Source: DATGUA01 sp035301545 (GTDB taxonomy: Bacteria > Bacillota > Clostridia > Tissierellales > Tissierellaceae). Taken from it: a stretch of 63,601 bases of DNA. Under the pieces are notes generated by a model. It was not told the origin of the DNA, ran no database searches, and was given only the letters and a program-made list of their open reading frames with translations. The stretch is taken from assembly GCA_035301545.1 (NCBI GenBank), contig DATGUA010000007.1, positions 1-63,601 of the forward strand, in the 5' to 3' direction. Position numbers and translations under genes: made by a program. Within the stretch, counting starts at the first letter, position 1, and each line of letters opens with the position of its first letter. Below, in pieces: positions 18,127 through 27,943 of the stretch.

Positions 18127-19740
18127 ATGACAGGTGTAGCATATTTAGAGGAAACAAAAAGTTTAGAAACTTTAAAAGAAATTAAAGATGAATTTAGGCC
18201 AAAACTTGAAGAAAGATTAAGAGAAGAAGGAAACTATTTAATTGATGGTGATGACATAACTATTAAAGGAGACTATTATCAAAAACAAACTAGAATAGCA
18301 TTAAAAAATTGTGATATAATAGATCCGATAAAAATGGAAGAATACATAGCAATGGATGGATATGCATCATTAGGAAATATACTTACTACTATGACTCCAA
18401 AAGAAGTTATAGAAATAATGAAAGAATCAGGATTAAGAGGTAGAGGTGGAGCAGGGTTTCCAACAGGAATAAAGTGGGAGACAGCCTACAAGTATGATTC
18501 AAATAAAAAATATGTAATATGTAATGCAGATGAAGGAGATCCAGGCGCATTTATGGATAGAAGTATATTGGAAAAGGATCCACATGCTGTATTAGAAGCT
18601 ATGGCTATATCAGGATATGCTATAGGATCAGATCAAGGATTTATATATGTTAGAGCAGAGTATCCAGTAGCAGTACAAAGACTGAAATTAGCTATAAAGC
18701 AAGCTAAAGAATTTGGAGTTCTTGGAAATAATATATTTGGTACAGATTTTAATTTTGATATAGAACTAAGATTAGGAGCAGGAGCCTTTGTATGTGGAGA
18801 AGGTACAGCTTTAATGGAATCTATCGAAGGAAAAAGAGGAATGCCTAGAACTAAAGTATTTAGAACTGCTCACAAAGGCTTATGGCAAAAACCTACTATT
18901 ATAAATAATGTGGAAACATTTGCAAACATACCAGTTATATTTCAAAAAGGGGTAGATTGGTATAAAAATATAGGAACTGAAAAGTCAAAAGGAACCAAGG
19001 TATTTGCCTTAGTAGGAAAAGTAGAGAGATCAGATCTTGTAGAAGTACCTATGGGAATGACTCTAAGAGAAATTATATTTGATTTAGGTGGCGGAGTACC
19101 AAATGGTAAGAAATTTAAAGCTGTCCAAACAGGGGGACCATCTGGAGGATGTATACCAGAAGATTTATTAGATACTCCAGTAGATTTTGAATCCTTAGCA
19201 TCAATAGGATCAATTATGGGTTCTGGTGGCATGGTTGTTATGGATGAAGATGATTGTATGGTAGATATTGCTAAATTCTTTTTAGATTTTACTGTAGACG
19301 AATCTTGTGGAAAGTGTACTCCTTGTAGAGAAGGTACAAAGAGAATGTTAGAAATATTAGAAAAAGTAACTTCTGGTAATGGAGAAGAAGGAGATATAGA
19401 GAAAATGGAAGACTTAGCTGAGATTATAAGTATTGCTTCTCTATGTGGTTTAGGTCAAACTGCTGCTAATCCAGTAGTTAGCACATTAAAGTATTTTAGA
19501 AATGAGTATGAAGATCATGTAAATAATAAAAAATGTACAGCAGGTAGCTGCGTAGACTTATTAGAATTCTTTATTACAGATGTTTGTATAGGTTGTGGAA
19601 GATGTAAAAGAGATTGTCCAGTAGACTGTATACATGGAGAATTAAGGGAAATTCATGTAATCGATCAAGATAAATGTATTAAATGTGGTAATTGTGAAGA
19701 AGTTTGTCCACCAAAAATTAGTGCAGTTGTCAGACAATAA
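18127..19740 (+). CDS. NuoF-like flavoprotein (diaphorase) subunit with C-terminal ferredoxin domain
   Basis: A 537-residue protein. FMN/NADH site: GRGGAGFPTGIKWE (about 105-118), NADEGDPGAF (about 137-146) and GAGAFVCGEGTALMESIEGK (about 219-238); [4Fe-4S] site ESCGKCTPCREG (about 394-405); C-terminal pair CIGCGRCKRDCP and CIKCGNCEEVCP (about 487-530). It exchanges electrons between NAD(H) and Fe-S clusters, and the additional ferredoxin domain is as in bifurcating enzymes. Start ATG after ATGGAGGTG. Partner of the NuoE-like protein 14 bp upstream and FdhA downstream. Confidence 0.92.
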   Translation: MTGVAYLEETKSLETLKEIKDEFRPKLEERLREEGNYLIDGDDITIKGDYYQKQTRIALKNCDIIDPIKMEEYIAMDGYASLGNILTTMTPKEVIEIMKESGLRGRGGAGFPTGIKWETAYKYDSNKKYVICNADEGDPGAFMDRSILEKDPHAVLEAMAISGYAIGSDQGFIYVRAEYPVAVQRLKLAIKQAKEFGVLGNNIFGTDFNFDIELRLGAGAFVCGEGTALMESIEGKRGMPRTKVFRTAHKGLWQKPTIINNVETFANIPVIFQKGVDWYKNIGTEKSKGTKVFALVGKVERSDLVEVPMGMTLREIIFDLGGGVPNGKKFKAVQTGGPSGGCIPEDLLDTPVDFESLASIGSIMGSGGMVVMDEDDCMVDIAKFFLDFTVDESCGKCTPCREGTKRMLEILEKVTSGNGEEGDIEKMEDLAEIISIASLCGLGQTAANPVVSTLKYFRNEYEDHVNNKKCTAGSCVDLLEFFITDVCIGCGRCKRDCPVDCIHGELREIHVIDQDKCIKCGNCEEVCPPKISAVVRQ

Positions 19741-19812
19741 TAGAAGGTTTCATAATGGAATATAAGTTAATTATAAATTTATAATTAAATAAATATTAAA
19801 GGGGTGAACTTA

Positions 19813-20265
19813 TTGAAAGAATTTACTAAAAATACTGTTAAATATGCAATTAAACAGGAAATAGAGTCTTACGAGTTCTATAAAGATGCAGCAAAAAAGG
19901 TTAAATTAAATAATTTAGTTGAAATATTTGAAGACTTAGCTAGAAAAGGATTAGAGAATAAAGAAATTTTAGATGAATTTCTAGATTCAGGAGGGAAAAA
20001 ATTAGATTTGTCAGAAACAGAGGATTATGGAGTATCTGAAATTTTAGATATGCCGGAATTAACTACAAATATGAAATCTAAAGATGCTATAAATTTAGCA
20101 ATTAAAAGAGAAGAGAAAGCTATGGACATGTATCAAAATCTTTACAATAATGCTTTAGATCAAGATATAAAAGATGTACTTAAAAAATTAGTAGCTATGA
20201 AAAGGGAGCATAAAGCACAATTAGAACAGATATATATGGATACAGCTTATGCAGAGATTTGGTAA
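19813..20265 (+). CDS. Ferritin-like (rubrerythrin-type) diiron protein in the fdh operon
   Basis: About 150 residues with two EexxY-type helix motifs: QEIESYEFYKDAAKK (about 15-29) and KREEKAMDMYQNLY (about 98-111), plus REHKAQLEQ (about 135-143), fitting a four-helix diiron ferritin-like domain. There is no C-terminal rubredoxin domain. TTG at 19813 is 8 nt after AAAGGGG and is preferred to GTG 19804, which overlaps that site. Its place between nuoF-like and fdhA genes suggests a role in protecting or maturing the complex, or peroxide reduction; this is inference. Confidence 0.78.
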   Translation: MKEFTKNTVKYAIKQEIESYEFYKDAAKKVKLNNLVEIFEDLARKGLENKEILDEFLDSGGKKLDLSETEDYGVSEILDMPELTTNMKSKDAINLAIKREEKAMDMYQNLYNNALDQDIKDVLKKLVAMKREHKAQLEQIYMDTAYAEIW

Positions 20266-20301
20266 GATTAACAGCTTTATATAAATTTGGAGGTGAAGTA
20301 T

Positions 20302-23004
20302 TTGGTTGTTTTTACTATAAATGGTAAGGAAGTTAAAGCAGAAAAAGATAGTACTATATTAGAAGTAGCAAAGAAAAACAATATTAAAATCCCTACACTA
20401 TGTTATGATGAAAATTTATCAATATTTGGAGGATGTAGACTATGTTTAGTTGAATTGGGAAATGGTAAATTAGTAACAGCTTGTTCAGAAAGAGTATGGG
20501 ATGGTATGGTTGTAGAAACTGATTCTGAAAAGGTAATCAAAGCTCGTAAAGGGGTATTAGATTTATTACTTTCAAATCATCCAAAAGATTGTCTAACATG
20601 TGATCAAGTAGGAATGTGCGATTTACAGGATTATGCGTATGAATATGGTGTGAAAGAAGGTAGTTATAAAGGTGAACAGACTCATTATACCATTGATAAT
20701 ATAAACCCAGTTATAGAAAGGGATCAGGATAAATGTATACTTTGTGGAAAGTGTGTTAGAGTCTGTAATGAAGTTCAAGTAACAGGTACTTATGATTTTG
20801 TAGGTAGAGGATTTAATTCTACAGTTACTACAGCGTATGATGAGCCATTGAGTACTGAAAATTGTAGATTATGTGGACAATGTGTATCAGTGTGCCCAAC
20901 AGGTGCCTTAACAAATAAACAACTTAAAGGGACTAGACCTTGGGAAGTAGAAAAAGTTACTACAACATGTCCTTTCTGTGGAGTTGGATGTAATTTTGAT
21001 TTAAATGTAGTAGATGGAAAAGTGGTTGGAGTAACACCGAACGAAAATTCTCCGGTTAATGGAACATCTTTATGTGTTAAAGGTAGATTTCATACGGATA
21101 TGATAAGCAATCCAGATAGGCTTAAAAAGCCTCTTATTAAAAAGGATGGAGAATTTGTAGAAAGCAGTTGGGAAGAGGCTATGGATTTAATAGCTAATAA
21201 TCTATCAAGTATAAGAGATACATATGGACCAGATTCACTAGCCGGATTATCTTCTGCAAGATGTACAAATGAAGAAAATTATGTATTTCAGAAATTGATG
21301 AGATCAGCAATAGGAACAAATAATGTTGACCATTGTGCACGAACCTGACATGCACCAACTGTTGCAGGTCTTGCAATAACATTAGGTAGTGGAGCGATGA
21401 CTAATTCAATTAATGAGATATTAGATAGTGAATTATTATTCTTAATAGGGACAAATACTACAGAAGCACATCCTATTATTGGTAACAAAATGAAACAAGC
21501 AGTAAAGCATAATGGAACAAAGCTTATAGTAATAGATCCAAGAAGAATAGAATTAGCAGAAATGGCTGATCATTGGCTACCTTTAAATTCAGGTACAGAT
21601 GTAGCCCTAATAAATGCTATGATGAATACTATAATAAAGAATAAATGGTATGATCCAAAGTTCGTTGAGGAAAGAACTGATGGTTTTAATAAATTAAGAG
21701 AAACAGTAAAAGATTATACTCCTGAATCAGTAAGTGAGCTTACTGGTATCCCTGCTAAAGATATAAAAGAAGTAGCAGAATTATATGCTAAAACTGATAA
21801 AGCAGGAATATTCTATACATTAGGAATAACTGAGCATACTACAGGAACTGATAATGTTAGGACATTAGCAAATTTAGCTATGTTAACTGGACATTTAGGA
21901 AAAGAAAGCTCAGGTATTAACCCTATACGTGGACAGAATAATGTACAAGGAGCTTGTGATATGGGAGCACTTCCAAATGTATATCCAGGATATCAGACTG
22001 TTGTTAATGGAGATATTTCTAGATTCTTTGAAGAAAATTGGGATACAACAAATCTGAGTCGAGATTTAGGATATACTATTCCTGAAATGATGGATGCAGC
22101 AATAGAAGGTAAATTAAAAGGAATGTATGTTATGGGAGAAGATCCAGTACTTTCGGATCCAAATGCTAATCATGTAAAGAAGGCTTTAGAAAGTCTTGAC
22201 TTTTTAGTCGTACAAGAAATGTTTTTCTCAGAAACAGCTAAACTTGCTGATGTAATACTACCGGCAAGTAGCTATGCAGAAAAGAATGGTACATTTACTA
22301 ATACAGAAAGAAGAGTTCAAAGAGTTAGAAAGGCAGTAGAATGTCCAGGAGAGGCTAGAGTTGATTGGGAAATTTTATGTGATGTTGCTAGTAGAATAGG
22401 TGGAATAGGATTTGATTTTAAAGATTCAGAGGAAATATTTGATGAAATAGCTTTAACTACGCCAAGCTATAGAGGTATGAACTATGAAAGAATAGATAAA
22501 GAAGGACTACAATGGCCTTGTCCAACTAAGAAACATCCAGGGACTAAATTTTTACATGAAGGTAGATTCCCTATAGGTAAGGGTAAGATGATGCCAGCAG
22601 AATATAAAGAACCAGCAGAAGTAGTAGATGAAGAATATCCAATACTATTATCTACTGGAAGAATGCTATATCAATATAATATATCTACTAGATATTCAGA
22701 CTCAGTTGATAGTATAAGACCATATGAATTAGCTGAAATGAATCCAAAAGATGCTGCAGATATGAATATTTCTAATGAAGAAGTAGTAAGAGTTAGTTCT
22801 AGAAGAGGTAGTGTCTTAACTAGAATAGTTATTACTGATAAAGTAAAACCAGGAATGTTATTTATGACATTCCATTACAAAGAATCACCAGTAAATGAAC
22901 TAACGAATGATGCATTAGATCCTATTACTAAAACAGGAGAATATAAAGTAGCAGCAGTTAAAGTTGAAAAAGTTTCTGAAGAGGAAGCAAAGCAATTAGC
23001 ATAA
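20302..23004 (+). CDS. fdhA: Selenocysteine formate dehydrogenase catalytic subunit FdhA (UGA = U349)
   Basis: One 900-residue protein is split by an in-frame TGA at 21346-21348 inside the active-site motif CART-U-HAPTVAG, the Sec site of molybdenum/tungsten formate dehydrogenases. Order of domains: [2Fe-2S] (C34, C45, C48, about C61), His-Cys cluster HPKDCLTCDQVGMC (about 93-106), two ferredoxin clusters CILCGKC and CRLCGQC (about 150-205), CPFCGVGC [4Fe-4S] (about 222), then the bis-MGD oxidoreductase and dinucleotide-binding domains (ending LLSTGRMLYQYNISTR onward). It oxidises formate or reduces CO2. Start: TTG at 20302 lies 8 nt after GGAGG; the further upstream TTG is part of that site. 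Electrons pass to the NuoE/NuoF-like subunits. Confidence 0.96.
21362..21376 (+). promoter_or_regulatory. Bacterial SECIS element of fdhA
   Basis: Thirteen nt after the UGA, TTGCA-GGTCT-TGCAA forms a 5-bp stem and a 5-nt loop beginning GGUCU. The GTTGCAGGTCT part is the same as in the E. coli fdhF SECIS as I remember it, which supports selenocysteine insertion here. Confidence 0.88.
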
Positions 23005-23017
23005 TGGAGTGAAACTT

Positions 23018-23506
23018 ATGTTTAGAGTTGGGATTATAACTTGTAGCGATAAAGGATCACAAGGTAAAAGAGAAGATATATCTGGAAGAAGAATTATAGA
23101 AATACTTGAAAAAGAAGATTATACAATAGTAGAAAAGAAAATAGTGCCAGATGATTTAGACTTAATATATGATGAATTGGTAAATATGTCAGACAAACAA
23201 AAAGTAGATTTAATCTTAACTACTGGAGGCACAGGATTTAGTGAACGAGATATAACTCCGGAAGCTACTTTAAAAGCTTGTGATAGAATGGCCAATGGAA
23301 TATCTGAGGCAATGAGGTATTTTAGCTTAAAAATAACAAAAAGAGCTATGTTGTCACGAGGGATTTCAGGAATAAGAGGAAAAACATTAATTATTAACTT
23401 ACCGGGAAGTCCTAAAGCTATAGAAGAATCTTTAGATTTTATACTAGACAGTGTACATCATGGATTAGAAATTTTAACAGGACGAGATGGAGAATGTGCC
23501 AGGTAG
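23018..23506 (+). CDS. mogA: Molybdopterin adenylyltransferase MogA/MoaB family
   Basis: About 162 residues with TTGGTGFSERDITPEAT (about 69-85) and LPGSPKAIEESL (about 129-140), the molybdopterin-binding core. It adenylates molybdopterin before metal insertion. ATG 23018 (MFRVGIITCSDKG) is 8 nt after TGGAG; GTG 23009 is too close. It follows fdhA by 13 bp and overlaps the ribosome binding site of mobA, so cofactor synthesis is co-transcribed with the enzyme that needs it. Confidence 0.9.
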   Translation: MFRVGIITCSDKGSQGKREDISGRRIIEILEKEDYTIVEKKIVPDDLDLIYDELVNMSDKQKVDLILTTGGTGFSERDITPEATLKACDRMANGISEAMRYFSLKITKRAMLSRGISGIRGKTLIINLPGSPKAIEESLDFILDSVHHGLEILTGRDGECAR

Positions 23507-23516
23507 AGGTGATTAT

Positions 23517-24107
23517 TTGAAAGAATTTGGTACAGCAATTATATTGGCTGGTGGAAGAAGTAGTCGAATGGGATTTGATAAACAATTCTTAGAATTAGGA
23601 GAAGAGAGATTAATACTAAGTGTTATACAAAAATTACAAGAAGAATTTGACGAATTTATCATTGTTACTAACAAACCAGAAAATTACAAAGACTTTCCAT
23701 ATAAAATTCTTACAGATAAGATAATAGGTGGAGGACCTTTAAGTGGTATTCATTCTGGGTTAAGTGAATCAAATTCAAAGCATAACTTCATAATAGCTTG
23801 TGATATGCCAAATATAAATTTAGATTATATAGGCTATATGAAAAGCTGTATAAAAGAAACTGACTATGATGGATGTATTACTATGTATAAAAATTGGATA
23901 GAACCTTTTAATAGCTTTTATTCTAAAAATTTAGTTGATAATTTAGAAGAAACTATTTTAAAAAGAGAGAAAAAGATATATCCTTTTTTAAAAAATCATA
24001 ATATATTTTATATAGAAGAAGATATGGCAAGAAAATACACACCAAACTGGGAAATATTTTTAAATCTTAATACTCAAGAAGACTTAGATGAATATTTATC
24101 TGTATAA
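23517..24107 (+). CDS. mobA: Molybdenum cofactor guanylyltransferase MobA
   Basis: About 196 residues with the nucleotidyltransferase signature ILAGGRSSRMGFDKQFLEL (about 9-27), GGGPLSGIHSGL (about 73-84) and the metal-binding ACDMPNI (about 97-103). It joins GMP to Mo-molybdopterin to give the MGD form used by FdhA. TTG 23517 follows AGAGGTG at a good distance and is preferred to the ATG at 23487 inside mogA. Last gene of the fdh operon. Confidence 0.92.
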   Translation: MKEFGTAIILAGGRSSRMGFDKQFLELGEERLILSVIQKLQEEFDEFIIVTNKPENYKDFPYKILTDKIIGGGPLSGIHSGLSESNSKHNFIIACDMPNINLDYIGYMKSCIKETDYDGCITMYKNWIEPFNSFYSKNLVDNLEETILKREKKIYPFLKNHNIFYIEEDMARKYTPNWEIFLNLNTQEDLDEYLSV

Positions 24108-24116
24108 AATAAATAG

Positions 24117-24159
24117 ATAAGATAAAGGACTAGAAAATTTTTCTAGTCCTTTATCTTAT
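24117..24159. terminator. Bidirectional terminator between mobA and moeA
   Basis: A perfect 21-bp inverted repeat (24117-24137 with 24139-24159) lies between the convergent 3' ends. A/T-rich flanks and the TTTTT in the stem fit use on both strands, although no long U-run follows. Confidence 0.75.
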
Positions 24160-24178
24160 AAAATTATAATATATAGGA

Positions 24179-25393
24179 TTATAATAAAAATACTTCTATT
24201 TCATCTTTAGTCTTAAGGTTTTTCATTCCCTTTTTCATATCTAAAATTCCATTACAATCTATCATACTAAGCATTTTACCTGAACTATGGTCAGACTCTG
24301 GTAGATAAACCTTTCCTTCTTTATATAAACATCTTACAAATCTCCTCATTTTTAGACTATCTTTAGGAAATTCATTTTCCAATATTCCAGTAACTTTTTT
24401 TGGTTTTATAGTTTCATCTTTACAAAGTTTAGAAATTAATGGTCGGCCTAATAATTCAAAGGTAGTTAAAGCAGCAAAAGGATTTCCTGATAAGGATAAT
24501 ATAGGTTTACCCTTGACTAAGCTATACATTACTGGAGTCCCTGGTTTTATTTTTACTTTCCAAAACTTCTGGTCTCCATTAATAATATCTATAACATCAT
24601 GGAATATATCTTTGTCCCCTACGGATACCCCTCCTGTAGTTAAAATCAAATCAAAATTATTAATATTGTCTAAAATAGTATCTCCTACAATATAAGGATC
24701 ATCTTTGCTAGTTTCTATGATTTGATGTTCATAACCTAATTCTTTTAACCTTCCTCCAATCATGGTTCCATTAGTATCATAGATTTTACCATCTGTTAAT
24801 TGCTTATTATAAGGTATTAATTCATCTCCTGTTCCCAAAATCCCAATTTTAGGTTTCTTAAAAACTTCGATATTTCCTTTACCCATACTTCCAAGTATAC
24901 CAAGATGTACAGAATTTAACTTAGTGTTTTTTTCGATAAGTAAATCTCCTTTTTCAATATCTTCGCCTTTAAAAACATAATTTTCATGCTGGGACAAACT
25001 TATATCTATTTTTACACTATTATTTTCTTCAACTACGTCTTCTAGTCTAATAACACAGTCTGAACCTAGAGGCATTTTGGCACCAGTCATAATTCTAATA
25101 CATTCATTCTTACCTAGTTCTAAATTACTGACGTTTCCAGCATATACTGTATCAATAACTTTAAAGTCTATAGGATTATCTTTATTTGCTTTTAGAGTAT
25201 CAATAGATCTTAAGGCAAAACCATCTAATGGAGATCTGTCAAAAGGTGGATTATCTATATCTGCATAATAATCTTTGCTCAGTATTCTTCCAATTCCATC
25301 TTTAAGTTTAATATTTTCCATTGAATTTATAGGGTTAACTGATTCATTTATTATCTTAATTGCTTTTTCTAGTTCTATATTTTTTAAAGTCAA
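24179..25393 (-). CDS. moeA: Molybdopterin molybdenumtransferase MoeA
   Basis: A 404-residue protein: DNPPFDRSPLDGFALRS (about 47-63), TGAKMPLGSDCVI (about 94-106), MPT-binding TTGGVSVGDKD (about 252-262) and LSGNPFAALTTFE (about 300-312). It inserts molybdate or tungstate into adenylated molybdopterin. TTG at 25393 (MTLKNIE) is chosen because it follows AAAGGGTG and starts 1 nt after the upstream gene's stop. An upstream frame extension would overlap that gene. Confidence 0.93.
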   Translation of the reverse strand: MTLKNIELEKAIKIINESVNPINSMENIKLKDGIGRILSKDYYADIDNPPFDRSPLDGFALRSIDTLKANKDNPIDFKVIDTVYAGNVSNLELGKNECIRIMTGAKMPLGSDCVIRLEDVVEENNSVKIDISLSQHENYVFKGEDIEKGDLLIEKNTKLNSVHLGILGSMGKGNIEVFKKPKIGILGTGDELIPYNKQLTDGKIYDTNGTMIGGRLKELGYEHQIIETSKDDPYIVGDTILDNINNFDLILTTGGVSVGDKDIFHDVIDIINGDQKFWKVKIKPGTPVMYSLVKGKPILSLSGNPFAALTTFELLGRPLISKLCKDETIKPKKVTGILENEFPKDSLKMRRFVRCLYKEGKVYLPESDHSSGKMLSMIDCNGILDMKKGMKNLKTKDEIEVFLL

Positions 25394-25394
25394 T

Positions 25395-26420
25395 TTAAAC
25401 ACCCTTTCCAAATTGACAATTAGGATAATTACATAGGTCACAATCTAGACATAATCCACCATATCCTAATTTAGCTATATCTGATTTACTTAATTGAACT
25501 CCTGCTACTACATAAGGTAGGATAATATCAAAAATTGTTATCTTTGTGTACATTGCACATCCTGGAACTCCTAAAACTGTAGTTCCATCGTCAAAGTATG
25601 CTAATAAAAACATAGCACCTGGTAATACTGGAGCACCATATGTAATAATCTCTGCACCACTTTGTTTTATAGCTGCAGGTGTTAAGTCATCTGGATCGAC
25701 ACTCATTCCTCCCGTACAAATAATTATTTCAGCACCATCTTTCTTAGCTTTTAGTATACCTTCTTTTATTCTTTGGATATTATCATCAGAAATACTGTGA
25801 GATACTATATCTATATCAAAGGCTTTGAGTTTGTCCTTGATAACCGGAGTAAATGTATCTTTGATTCTATTGTTATAAACTTCATTTCCCGTAGTTACTA
25901 TTCCACCGACCATTTTTTTAAAGGGTATTAATTCTAGTAATGGTTTTTTTCCAGCTATTTTCTTAGCATTTTCAAGTTTGTCTTCTTCTATTACTAAAGG
26001 TATGGCTCTTGTTCCTGCAAGTTTATCACCTTTTTTAACTGGGAGATTCCCCATTCTAGTTGCTATCATTATATCTTCTAAAGCATTTATTTTATTTAAT
26101 CTTTCTACATCTACTCTAAAAAATCCATCTTCTTCTGCGATTATTTCCACTTTACCTTCCTTGACTTCAGTATGACTCATATTATTATTTAAACAAATCT
26201 CTCCTAAAATAAATGCTGCATCATTTTCATGAATCATTCCTTCTTTCTGCTCGTATATATATATATGATCTTTTCCTACAGATAAAAGTATATCGATATC
26301 TTCTTCCTTTATAATATGACCCTTTGGAAACACCACACCCTTTACTTCATCTTTTATTATTTGGGTTATATCATGAAACAGGACAGATCCTACTGCATTT
26401 ATAGTTTTTATCTTTTTCAT
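25395..26420 (-). CDS. Molybdopterin-binding (MoeA/MogA-like) protein with C-terminal cysteine cluster
   Basis: A 341-residue protein. The middle part has the MPT-binding fold (VTTGNEVYNNR, CTGGMSVDPDDLTPAAI near 237-253, GVPGCAMYTK near 295-304). The end has CLDCDLCNYPNC (four cysteines near 325-336), which looks like a metal or Fe-S site absent from MoeA. Directly upstream of and coupled to moeA (1-nt gap). It may deliver or sense molybdopterin or metal for W/Mo enzymes; the exact function is unknown. Confidence 0.82.
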   Translation of the reverse strand: MKKIKTINAVGSVLFHDITQIIKDEVKGVVFPKGHIIKEEDIDILLSVGKDHIYIYEQKEGMIHENDAAFILGEICLNNNMSHTEVKEGKVEIIAEEDGFFRVDVERLNKINALEDIMIATRMGNLPVKKGDKLAGTRAIPLVIEEDKLENAKKIAGKKPLLELIPFKKMVGGIVTTGNEVYNNRIKDTFTPVIKDKLKAFDIDIVSHSISDDNIQRIKEGILKAKKDGAEIIICTGGMSVDPDDLTPAAIKQSGAEIITYGAPVLPGAMFLLAYFDDGTTVLGVPGCAMYTKITIFDIILPYVVAGVQLSKSDIAKLGYGGLCLDCDLCNYPNCQFGKGV

Positions 26421-26698
26421 GTTCTACCTCTTCCTATTTATATTAGTATTAATCGTTCATCTTAATTAAGCGTATCGAATCTATAAAAATAATCAAATGC
26501 CATATTAATAGACTGATAAGTGCTTAGATTCTATACTTGACTTTCGATTATAAATTAATTATTATGTATAGTAACTTGTCTAGGTTCTATAATTTCATTT
26601 TAACAGAATTGAAAGAATTTTGCCATACTTTTATCTAAGATTTTATTATTATATTATCCTTATGTAACTAAAACAAATGGTTAGAGGAGAGTTAGTTT

Positions 26699-27055
26699 AT
26701 GGGTAAGGACAAATTGAGTTTTCAACTTGGAATAACGATTCATAAAAATAAACATTTTTTTGGGCCTGGTGCTGCTAAAATTATGGAATTAGTAAAACAA
26801 ACTGGTAGTTTATCGAAAGCTTATAACATTATGGGCCTATCTTCAAGTAAAGGATGGAGGATGATAAAAAAGGCAGAAGAAAATCTAGGTTTTCCATTGA
26901 TCATAAGCACTGTTGGTGGAGAAGGGGGAGGAGGATCTAAACTGTCTGAAAAAGGCGAGGAGTTTCTGAAGAATTATACAAAATTCAATCAAGAAGCTAA
27001 TAAAGAGGTGAGAGTTATATTTAATAAATATTTTGAAGAATATAATATTTATTAA
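26699..27055 (+). CDS. ModE-like molybdate-responsive HTH regulator (DNA-binding domain only)
   Basis: A 118-residue winged-helix protein resembling the N-terminal domain of ModE (GPGAAKIMELVKQTGSLSKAY, given here as two overlapping motifs GPGAAKIMEL and VKQTGSLSKAY, then SKGWRMIKKAEENLGFPL). A wing-like glycine-rich segment GGEGGGGSKLS is present near 75-85. The molybdate-binding MOP/TOBE domain of full ModE is absent, so ligand sensing is uncertain. It stands between the moeA-type genes and modABC and probably controls them. Confidence 0.82.
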   Translation: MGKDKLSFQLGITIHKNKHFFGPGAAKIMELVKQTGSLSKAYNIMGLSSSKGWRMIKKAEENLGFPLIISTVGGEGGGGSKLSEKGEEFLKNYTKFNQEANKEVRVIFNKYFEEYNIY

Positions 27056-27120
27056 TATAGATAATCATACAGTCGTTACTCTAGAAATAGAACAACGGAA
27101 TATAAAAAAAAGGAGAAAAT

Positions 27121-27942
27121 ATGAATAAGAAAAGATTGTTAATTATACTATTAATGTTATTTTTATCTATATCTATCTTAGTAAGTTGTAATAATGAAGA
27201 ATCTAATTATAAAAGAGAAAATCAAAGTGGAAAAGATAAAGAGAATGTTGAACTAATATTTTCTGCAGCGGCAAGCTTAACAGATGTTTTAGAAGAATTA
27301 AAGGATGAGTACATAAAAGATAATCCAAATGTAGATATTAAATATACATTTGACAGTTCTGGAACATTACAAACTCAAATAGAGGAAAGAGCTCCTGTAG
27401 ATATATTTTTTTCTGCGGCAGATAAACAAATGGATGTTTTAGAGGAAAAAGATCTTCTAGTTGATGGAAGTAGAAAAACTATGCTTAAAAATACTGTTGT
27501 TTTAATAGTACCAAAAGATACTAATATAGAGATTAAATCTTTTGAAGACCTTAAAAATGAAGATATAAAGAAAATAGCAATTGGAGATCCGGAATTTGTA
27601 CCTGTAGGACAGTATTCTAAGGAAATTTTTGATAGTTTAGATTTAACTAGTAGTATTATGGATAAAGTTATATTTGGAAATAATGTTAGAACGGTTTTAA
27701 CTTGGGTTGAAGAAGGAGAAGTTGATTGTGGTTTAGTATATGCAACAGATGCCTATACAACAGATGATGTGGAAATAGTAGTCGAAGCCCCAGAAGATAG
27801 TTATAAAGATGTTACATATCCTATAGCAATAATTAATGATAGTGATAATGTTAAAGAAGCTGAAAGATTTATAGAGTTTTTATCTAATAAAAAGAGCCAA
27901 GAAGTGTTTAAATCATACGGCTTTGATATAGGTCAAGAATAG
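27121..27942 (+). CDS. modA: Molybdate/tungstate ABC transporter substrate-binding lipoprotein ModA
   Basis: A 273-residue protein with a lipoprotein signal (basic start, hydrophobic core, LVSC with C at about 23) and the ModA fold: FSAAASLTDVLEEL near 43-56, FDSSGTLQTQIEE near 80-92, DIFFSAADKQMD near 97-108, and VYATDAYT near 201. It captures molybdate or tungstate outside the cell. It is 2 bp from modB. Given the AOR-type enzyme in this island, tungstate may be an important ligand; the sequence does not settle this. Confidence 0.93.
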   Translation: MNKKRLLIILLMLFLSISILVSCNNEESNYKRENQSGKDKENVELIFSAAASLTDVLEELKDEYIKDNPNVDIKYTFDSSGTLQTQIEERAPVDIFFSAADKQMDVLEEKDLLVDGSRKTMLKNTVVLIVPKDTNIEIKSFEDLKNEDIKKIAIGDPEFVPVGQYSKEIFDSLDLTSSIMDKVIFGNNVRTVLTWVEEGEVDCGLVYATDAYTTDDVEIVVEAPEDSYKDVTYPIAIINDSDNVKEAERFIEFLSNKKSQEVFKSYGFDIGQE

Positions 27943-27943
27943 T

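Noticed and set aside
18942..19232. Antisense reading frame in the NuoF-like gene
   Set aside because: Codon-shadow of a conserved gene rich in Pro/Ser from complement of Gly codons.
21397..23004. A separate formate dehydrogenase gene after a stop
   Set aside because: The TGA is a selenocysteine codon with SECIS; both parts make a single FdhA.
27070..27106. ModE operator (CGTT and AACG halves) before modA
   Set aside because: Only 4-bp halves around unrelated sequence; too weak to call.
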